Assembly (NCBI GenBank): GCA_948567375.1
Contig: OX419762.1
Location: 33,868,608-33,932,607, forward strand
From: Lunularia cruciata
Taxonomy: Eukaryota > Streptophyta > Marchantiopsida > Lunulariales > Lunulariaceae
Direction: 5' to 3'
DNA length: 64,000 nt
Part shown: one piece after another, positions 57,001 to 64,000 of the stretch
How positions within the stretch are numbered: position 1 is the first letter of the stretch
Layout of the letters: the number at the start of each line of letters is the position of its first letter
Program-made: the position numbers and the translations under genes
Notes under the pieces: generated by a model
Seen by the model: the letters and a program-made list of their open reading frames with translations, nothing else
Told to the model about the DNA's origin: nothing
Databases searched by the model: none

Positions 57001-57770
57001 TCTTATATGTAATTTGATTGCAATTTTGAATTGATAATATCTTTAGTGATTCCTCTTGACTTCCTTGGAGCCAAATTTCAATTTTTTTTATTAATTTACT
57101 AATTCTACTACATAGTATGGCAGAAGGTAGTATATAGAGGCAAAAAAATAGCATTGGTCTTTGAACAAGCATGTCACAAAGTGAACAATTCCCTCGTACA
57201 ATGACTACAACCCAATTCCAAGGGCCTAGTGCCAAATTTTTGTATTGTAATAGGGTTTCCTTGATGGCCTATTTTTCTTACAAGAGCATCATTACAAAGA
57301 TCCTTTGTTTCAAATTGCATCTCTACAAAGTTATGTTGACACAAGCTCACTTTCTTACAAAGATCAATGAAAACAAAGTCATGTCAATACAAACTTCCAC
57401 AGTCAATCAAAGAATTGCCAAATTTTGCACCAACAAAAAAATTCATAACTGCTGTATGAATGTGCTACCAAAGGAATTACTCCCAACCATTTGGCATCAA
57501 GCAACATGTGTTTATGGTATGACCATAACTGCTTATCAAGCACCGTGATGGATGAAGGACAGACCGGTTTTAACATGACTCTAAAATCAATCCTATGCTA
57601 CAAGAACTTTTTACTTTTAATTTTTCTCTATGATCAAAGTTTTGTCATGATATAGGATTCTACCATTGCTACCGATAAATCTCACATTTTTTAGAAAAAA
57701 GTGCAAAACAAATTTGAGAGACTATATAAGAGTGTGTTAGTGATAGAGTAGATTTGCAAATCCAAATAAT
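54090..57770. other. AT-rich intergenic region
   Basis: No confident genes. A plus-strand open stretch at 57171-57548 (125 codons, starts MSQSEQFPRTMTTTQF) and several shorter ones are unsupported. From 56000 to 57150 the sequence is markedly AT-rich. Confidence 0.4.
55101..55146. repeat. Exact 23-bp tandem duplication
   Basis: gtactattgagcaagcataa plus agt occurs at 55101-55123 and again at 55124-55146 without a mismatch. Confidence 0.95.
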
Positions 57771-57776
57771 TCAACA

Positions 57777-60170
57777 ATGGCACCCAAAATTGCGAAGGAT
57801 GGAAAACAGAGGCCACCAATAGAACTAGTAAGCAAATCTTTAGAGATTTCCAAATGGGGTTGGTATTACAGGTTGGATTACCTCAAGATTTGGAAGTTGG
57901 CATTCTTGTTGTGGGATTGGAGTCTATTGAATGTCTCCTTGCTAGAGGAAATTTGTAATAATGTTGACGTGAGTGGGAAGAGGTTGAGTGCATGCCTAAC
58001 AATGTGGATAGAGGAACATTGGCAACAAGTACTAAGAGAAGAGTACTCTCTATTTGTCCATATCCACATGAAAAATTTGTGGGTAGAAAGTCAACTAATA
58101 GGTACATTAAGGACCTTATTCAATGAGTCATCACCAAAACCATTATGAAGTTGTTTAGATCAAAGAGAATTGCCTATGTGAAGCTAAATCAGGCAATCTT
58201 CTTTTAGATCTTGCACAAACAACAACTTGTGAGTTGTGCAAGGACATTCCAAGAATTGGTCATCAAGCTATTAGATGACATAGCTAAAAGGCACCCCCAC
58301 AATCATAGCCCTATTTATCATGCATTTCTACATAGGGTGAACCTCCTAAACAAGGAGGAGAAGGAGAAATACCCTAGCATATTCTACCATCCAACATATT
58401 TCAATGTGCACCTTGACCTGCCCAAAGAAATTACAAAGTACCATAAGACAAACAAGGAGTTTTCTTGCAAAAAGAAGTGTTCTTTCACCAATACCTATAA
58501 TAAAATAATCTTATGCAAGAAGGAGATTGGATCAGTCCCAAGATTCAAGATTCAAGCTTCCAAGAAGCATAGAAAAGTGGTTCAAATGATAGACATATTG
58601 TCTAGTGACAATGGAAGCAAAGGTGCCCAAGAAATGATGAGGGACTTGAAGAAAGAGGAGAGGTCAAAAAATCCGCCCCACAAACAAGTAGGAATAAATC
58701 TCACTAGAAAATGAGAAATTTGCGAGTGATGGCTCTTTCACCCAATTCTCATCATCCAAAAATGATGAGGTAAATGTGGGAGGCAATAATAATGAAGCAC
58801 AATTGTTACCCCTTGCAATTGATACAACTATGGAAATAGTTGTATCAAGAGAAAGAGCTAGAGGAGAAAGAGGAGGGTACCCTTATAGCAAAGTTGAGGT
58901 GAACTTTGACATAAATCTTAGCCTTCATTGAATTCATTTTAACAATGCAAAACAAGGAAGCAAAGCCATTTGGTGTGCAGCAAACAATGACAAGATGCAA
59001 CAAACAAGGCATGAAGTGATAGATCCAAGAAGTTGCACAAGTAAAGAGTCACTTCCAAGAGACAACCCAATCACTATAAGGGTGGACGAGTCTTCAAGTG
59101 GACAACAATCGGCAGATCAAATAGTAGAAGAGGCTAATGAGAAAGTTACAATTGATGTAGAGGACAAACCAACTCAATTGGCATTGAGCTAAGCAAACAA
59201 TAATGAACGACCTATGAACACAAGTAAAGGCCAATAAAGGCCTTCCTAAATTTTATGAAATACAAAGGTAAATCACTTGCATGGTTGATGACGGTCTACA
59301 TGGTGAACATTGTTACACTAGCCAGCCTTGGAGGAGTTTCTACTATTCTAGAAAGAACTCAACACCATGATCAATGATCTAGTGGTGTTAGTTCAACACT
59401 TGCATATGATGACATATTCAATAGCCAAGGGAAAAGCACTCCTCCACAACAAAGTAAAAAAAAGCCAAATCTTGGAGTGAAGAGAAAGATAAGGAGTTGA
59501 AGAAGTTCCAAAAAGATGAGCTCAAACAACATGAGCACTACAAGACACTACTTGCATAGCCGAAGTCCAAAGTTGACAACCATAGTCTTGAGGTTTTCTA
59601 CCTTCAAGAGAAGTACAAAGATGAGCTACAAATATGAACAACAAACTAAAAGACATACAAGCTGAAAATTGATAGATGCTCACACCAAAATGACAACAAC
59701 AAAAAAAGATATAAGAACTTAAAGATGGTAAATTGCCTCTATATCTAGGACTTAATTATGAGTATGAAATTTCAACAAGAGAAGGAGTTAGAATAGCAAG
59801 CAAAGGTCCTTGGTGACCAAATGAGCCTAGAAAATGAATAAACATGGGTGCTTGAAATAATCAGGCATAGAATAACACAATTACTAAACCAATTAGAATA
59901 TATGGCCAATAAGAACCCCCGTGTACAAAGGTGAAAGATCTTTGAACACAAGTTGATGCACTAGAAAGGAAAGTAAATATGTGTGAAAAGCTCAAGGTAA
60001 TTTTCATAAAATTGCAAGGGCATACCAACTCCAAGTTTGTAGAGACCCGGACTAGCTTTGTATAAGTAATTAAAGTGTACAAGAAGGAGCTTATAGAGTT
60101 AATCCAAATGTGTAATGGGATGAGCAATTTGTCATAAGTACCACCTATTTTCATCAATGCCAAGTAACAC
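57777..60170 (+). pseudogene. Decayed long coding region of unknown family, coiled-coil C-terminus
   Basis: Starts at an ATG in a fair context (caacaATGGCA). The first 123 codons encode MAPKIAKDGKQRPPIE, ISKWGWYYRLDYLKIWKL and ACLTMWIEEHWQQVLREEY. A second open stretch (58211-58714) encodes FQELVIKLLDDIAKRHP, IYHAFLHRVNLLNKEEKEK and a basic tail. Later traces include KFQKDELKQHEHYKTLL and LQEKYKDELQI (59500-59640), and further Lys/Glu/Leu-rich parts to about 60170 resembling a coiled coil. Stops and frameshifts abound. The layout (globular N-part, charged linker, coiled coil) recalls the family at 46.7-48.7 kb, but I see no sequence match. It may be another non-autonomous element; this is inference. 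Confidence 0.45.
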
Positions 60171-60174
60171 CACC

Positions 60175-62300
60175 ACCAACTTCATACAAGATAAGCAGCG
60201 GCCAACTTTGTAAAAAACAACTAAGTGTCATCTTGTAAGTAGGATAGTGTAGATTTGTAGTCATAGACAAAGACCGTTCATTTTTATACATACTTCATAC
60301 ATAATACTTAGAGATACAAAGGACTTGTGTTAGTCTAGCAATCAATAAGCTAAAGGTAGATGACCACATGCCAAGGTGGCTATAGCCATGGTCCACCCTT
60401 ACTTGAGGATTAGGTTTAGAGTTAGTGGATAAGATATGATCAGCATGGAGTGCCTTAGATGTAATTAGGAGATTTCTAGCTCATTGTAACTGTTGAATTT
60501 CTTTGCAATTGAGTAGGAAGAAAGTAATAGGCTTAAGCTTGATGATTATTGCATCCATTTGGTGCATCCTTCTTTTGAAAATAAATGACGTTTATGCCAT
60601 CAAGACAATGTATGTGTATTAGTCTGCACTTTGCATGCTTAGTTGGATAGGAGTGAGGAAACTTCACGTATGAGTAGAAGCACTTGAGTGAGGCAAATCA
60701 TTCATGTGGAACTAGAATGCACAACAGGGCACTGTAGAGGTCATCAATGACATAGAGATAGGTTACTAAAAGCTTGCAATATCATAAAGTAACACTGCCA
60801 TGTGTGATTGAGCATCATGATCACTCCAAACTCTTGTGATGTTGTTCTTTATGGGAAGGATGAAACACTATGTCATAGTATAAGACACTATTTGTAAGAC
60901 ACCTTAGTACTATGAATTTCATACAACATGAATCCCATGATATGAGAGCAGATCGTAGTAATTTTGATTGCTTTGTCAATAGTTGTCCCAAATTTGACCA
61001 AGTAATAGGGAAGGTACAAAAATTTTGAGGCAAAGTGAGACATTTGTTACAAATGAGCCATTACTTTAAGGAGTTCTTTGTATTCAATCTATAGTGAGCA
61101 TAATCCTTGGTTAACCATCTTTTGATAGTGTCCCAAGAGTGGTGACATTAGCCTCTTCTAGGAAATGATTTCACCCAAGAGGTTAAGCATGAAACAATTG
61201 ATAGTCATCATAGTTACATCTTGTATTCTTATGATAACAACCTATTCTTATTATTTATACTATTTTTCTGTTCACACTAGGTTGTTGCAGTATTTAATTC
61301 ACAATATTTGTTATACATATATCAGTAATTTCATAAATATTTAATGGACTAAAATTTTTACTTGATAATCTAATGAGCATTTTCCATGCATCATAAATTA
61401 TTTTTTTGCATTATATTATTTTCTATTTTAAATGTTCATATAATATTTATTATTTATTAATTTTCTATAGAAAAATGGGTTAGTGTTTCTTTTTCTTATC
61501 CTTGATTTTTCTATTTAGGGAGATTACAATTCTACTTATGTCTACTTTATTCAACTTCCGTAATATTAATAAGGTGATGCATAAGTAAGTACCCATATAA
61601 CCATATAACGCATATGGACTAATGATAGAGTGAATTCTAGGGATTATCCATTGAATATTTTGTACATATCTCTTGCTGTCTCTCTTGTGACTTATGTCAT
61701 TTAAGAAGTATGCTTAGACCTTTGCTAGATTTTCTTGTTCAGTGATTGTAATATATATCTATTATACTCAAATATTTATATTTTGTGACTTTCTTCATTT
61801 ATGGGTACTATTTAATTATAATAAACTGTGAAGTAATTTAGTATGATTAATGTGAAGAATAGGATATTTATATTTCATTTAATTAATTTTATTTTTACTC
61901 TTTATTAAAATGGAATATTGTGAAAAATTGTGAACAATAGTTACACTATCTACATTCCTGGTTGAATTTAAAATGATTATTTTCAACTTACATTGAATTT
62001 TTAGTTTACATTATTAGGTTTAAAATAAGTAGAGCAATTTAGGTTTTCCAAAAAATATCTAACATCATTTATAATGGCAATATTTATGTGTCAATATCAG
62101 CTATTGGCAACTGTCCGCTTATGTTCATCATGTAAGTTTAATTTCTTTACTTTCAAGTTCAAAATTTTAAACAACTTTCAAATTAAAATTTTAATAAGAT
62201 AATAACATAGATATAATCTTAGAAAATTAACAGCAAATAAATATTTTCAGTTATTGTAACCGGAATAAAAATTTAATTTTTTTATAATATTCTTTGTAAG
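60175..62300. other. AT-rich intergenic region
   Basis: No open stretches of note and no repeats recognised. From about 61250 to 62300 the sequence is strongly AT-rich. Confidence 0.4.
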
Positions 62301-62339
62301 AAAACCATATTTAAAACCTGATTTAAATCAATGAACCAA

Positions 62340-63189
62340 ATGAGACATATCTATCCGACGCTAACACGAACCACCTCAATTCCAGCAGCGTTCATATGGT
62401 CCATGTTTCCAATATTGTTAAATAATGAATCTATCGTTGAACGAAATATAATGTAAGTTTATTTTGTTTTGAGTGCACACGGGACACTTTTATAGTTGGA
62501 TGCCCGTGCCATGCATTGGATGCACATACAATAAATTTATTAAACACGTAATGATTTTGAAATAGAGTCCTGAAATGATATTATATTTGTAGTATCATCC
62601 TGCAATTTATTAGATTCTGTGGGTTTTTACTTACTGTTCACTCTACTCCATTAGATTCCAGTAGACTTAATCTTCCCTTAATAATATAGATTAAAGAATG
62701 TTTTCATTTCTGCCAACACTTCAAAAGCTCATCTTGTCGACCCTTACAAACATAAAAGAGAGAATAGATTTATTCTCGTCAAGCTTCCCATCTTCTCAAC
62801 TATGATAAAGTATGATCATAAAATGTAATCAGGATAGATGGGGAGGTTTATGTATAACCTTCAACTTTCAGTGAATAAGTAAAGGTAATGTGCATGAGAG
62901 AATCGTTAACGTATCAATCAATTGGGTGGTTAAGGAGGAATGGTTAGAGCTAATTTAGTTTATGTTAACTTCACTCAATAGACTAGACTTGGCAGTTCAG
63001 CGTGATATTTTGTTTATTCACGTCATTACCAAGACTCGAAGACACACGAGGTCGCCGGGCAATTTCAAGCGCGATATCAAATTCGTAGATATTTAGATGT
63101 TTGTGTATTTAAGAAACGTGGTTGCTTATTCAAGCAGAGCAAGCAACAATCCCGGGATATCGTGGTGTTATATAAGTACATAACTGAGA
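62340..63189. other. Low-copy region with CpG preceding an unrecognised gene-like segment
   Basis: CpG reappears (tatccgacgctaacacgaac near 62350, gtcgccgggcaatttcaagcgcg near 63050) as in the terpene cyclase island. At 63168-63176 ttatataag is a good TATA box, followed by open coding-like sequence from about 63190. Confidence 0.5.
63168..63176 (+). promoter_or_regulatory. Candidate TATA box
   Basis: ttatataag lies about 20 bp before the open stretch that runs to 63475. Confidence 0.4.
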
Positions 63190-63475
63190 TTGTCAGTCCC
63201 ACTATAAAGCTGCCTTGGATTTCAAGAGAGGACTGGAGATAGAACGACTGAATCAGTCGATTTCAGATTGGAGTCACTTCATTAACTTAGAACAAGATGG
63301 CTTGAACTCAACGGGTTACTCGTCCTCGTTCTGGTCGGGGCAATTGTACACGTACCATCTGTTTCTGATCGAGAGGGCACTTGAGCTCCGAAAGTCTGGT
63401 GCAGAAACTCTCAAGTCCGGCTTCGATGGTTTTAGCAGCTATAACGACTCAAGAATTCCCCTATTAACAGTATAA
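63190..63475 (+). CDS. Exon-like open stretch, product unknown (first part)
   Basis: Open after a TGA near 63185 and ending at TAA 63473-63475. It reads ALDFKRGLEIERLNQSISDW, then SHFINLEQDGLNSTGYSSS, FWSGQLYTYHLFLIERALEL and FDGFSSYNDSRIP. No methionine is present in frame, so a start must be non-AUG, spliced in from upstream, or lost. Composition is balanced and non-repetitive, unlike the retroelement relics. I do not recognise the family; it may be a pseudogene exon. Confidence 0.35.
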
Positions 63476-63479
63476 ATGA

Positions 63480-63734
63480 CAACGGTATAGGGAAAGTGTC
63501 CCCCATACACACTGGCATAAAAAGGCAAATGGAACAACTATCTCCGAAACACTCACTGTCAAGGTATCAAGATTAGGTAGTGCCTCACTGGTTATTGTGC
63601 CGAACATCCATAATGCTATCGGTTTGGATGCTGATGACCTTGTCTCTGTTGAGCATTGGATTCCTTCTACATGTAAAAGAGCATACGCTTTTGGTGGCTG
63701 CACGGTACGTGACTTAGATGCGGTTTGCATTTAG
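63480..63734 (+). CDS. Exon-like open stretch, product unknown (second part)
   Basis: Starts directly after a TGA (63477-63479) in a different frame from the preceding stretch and stops at TAG 63732-63734. It reads NGTTISETLTVKVSRLGSAS, LVIVPNIHNAIGLDADDLVS, VEHWIPSTCKRAYAFGG. The alternating hydrophobic pattern suggests beta strands. Either an intron or a one-base frameshift separates it from the first part. Family not recognised. Confidence 0.35.
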   Translation, partial: QRYRESVPHTHWHKKANGTTISETLTVKVSRLGSASLVIVPNIHNAIGLDADDLVSVEHWIPSTCKRAYAFGGCTVRDLDAVCI

Positions 63735-63739
63735 GGTTG

Positions 63740-64000
63740 GGCTTAGGGTTAACATAGCTGGCCGTGTTCTATTATAAATAGAACTTCTTTGTTTCAATTG
63801 GAGGTTGATTCCAACTATACAAACACTAGGTGTGTTATATGGAGGAGAGACGGGGGAGAGTTTCAACTAAGAAAGAAAAAAGTTCTTTCTTCTATTAGTT
63901 CTTGGGTAATACTCTTTTGTAACAATCCTATTGAGTTTAGTGGAACTCACAGAAAAGTATCTCTTTGCAAGGGCATAGCCCAAGTTGGGTGAACCTCGAT
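63740..64000 (+). repeat. Left part of a probable copia-type LTR (runs off the window)
   Basis: A TATA box (attataaataga, 63770-63781) is followed by a T-rich stretch and, at the end, gggcatagcccaagttgggtgaacctcg. A TATA followed by a GCCCAAGTTGGGTGAACC-type block is characteristic of the R/U5 part of many plant copia LTRs. The LTR start and the rest of the element lie outside or cannot be defined. Confidence 0.5.

Overview
The window reads as nuclear DNA of a land plant with a large, retrotransposon-filled, heavily decayed genome. Evidence: plant-type telomere repeats (CCCTAAA) at 28.2 kb, a piece of chloroplast rpoC2 at 42.7 kb, a copia element with PBS and PPT, several Ty3/gypsy pol remnants, and a MULE/FAR1-like transposase relic. 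Retroelement copies are riddled with stops and are visibly poor in CpG, as expected of old methylated repeats. The lineage cannot be fixed from the sequence; the age and mixture of elements would suit a gymnosperm, fern or lycophyte at least as well as an angiosperm.

Only one intact protein-coding gene is convincing: 22025-23464 (+), a single-exon 479-residue fusion of an N-terminal HAD-hydrolase-like domain to a class II terpene-cyclase beta domain with a DCDST (DxDTT-type) acid motif. This architecture is known from fungal and bacterial drimane-type cyclases (AstC-like, HAD-TSbeta). It lies in a low-copy, CpG-containing island (about 18.6-23.5 kb) with a TATA box and a leader free of upstream ATGs. 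The sequence is continuous on its right side into plant repeats, so contamination is unlikely. A second low-copy island at 62.3-63.74 kb has a TATA box and two exon-like open stretches that I do not recognise.

Layout: 1-0.66 kb, gag fragment (-). 0.67-11.4 kb, a gag-protease-only gypsy-type element (-) with 680-bp LTRs, split by two insertions (2115-5935 and 8327-10205) of an unusual family. 11.4-17 kb, a decayed gypsy element (+) whose gag is split by a truncated copy of the same 680-bp LTR. 17.4-18.35 kb, two tandem arrays abutting a 200-N assembly gap. 18.64-23.5 kb, the HAD-terpene cyclase island. 24.4-25.3 kb, a 5'-truncated non-LTR element inside an LTR-like sequence. 26-32.7 kb, gypsy and copia RT relics, telomere repeats, a gypsy RNase H/integrase relic, two more truncated copies of the same non-LTR family, a perfect palindrome and a tandem repeat. 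32.76-40.0 kb, a complete but dead copia element (-). 40-46 kb, AT-rich DNA with the rpoC2 and MULE relics. 46.16-49.53 kb, a third copy of the unusual family (-). 51-54.1 kb, a gypsy pol relic (+). 57.8-60.2 kb, an unrecognised decayed long coding region (+). 63.7-64 kb, the start of an LTR.

The most novel repeat is the family at 2115-5935 (+), 8327-10205 (-) and 46161-49530 (-). All copies begin TG(T/C)GGTACC, end GTTGTCA(C/T)A, and are flanked by 5-bp duplications (one perfect, two 4/5). They carry coiled-coil-rich coding sequence but no recognisable polymerase or integrase. They look like very long solo LTRs (or a related integrase-mobilised unit) with an embedded ORF.
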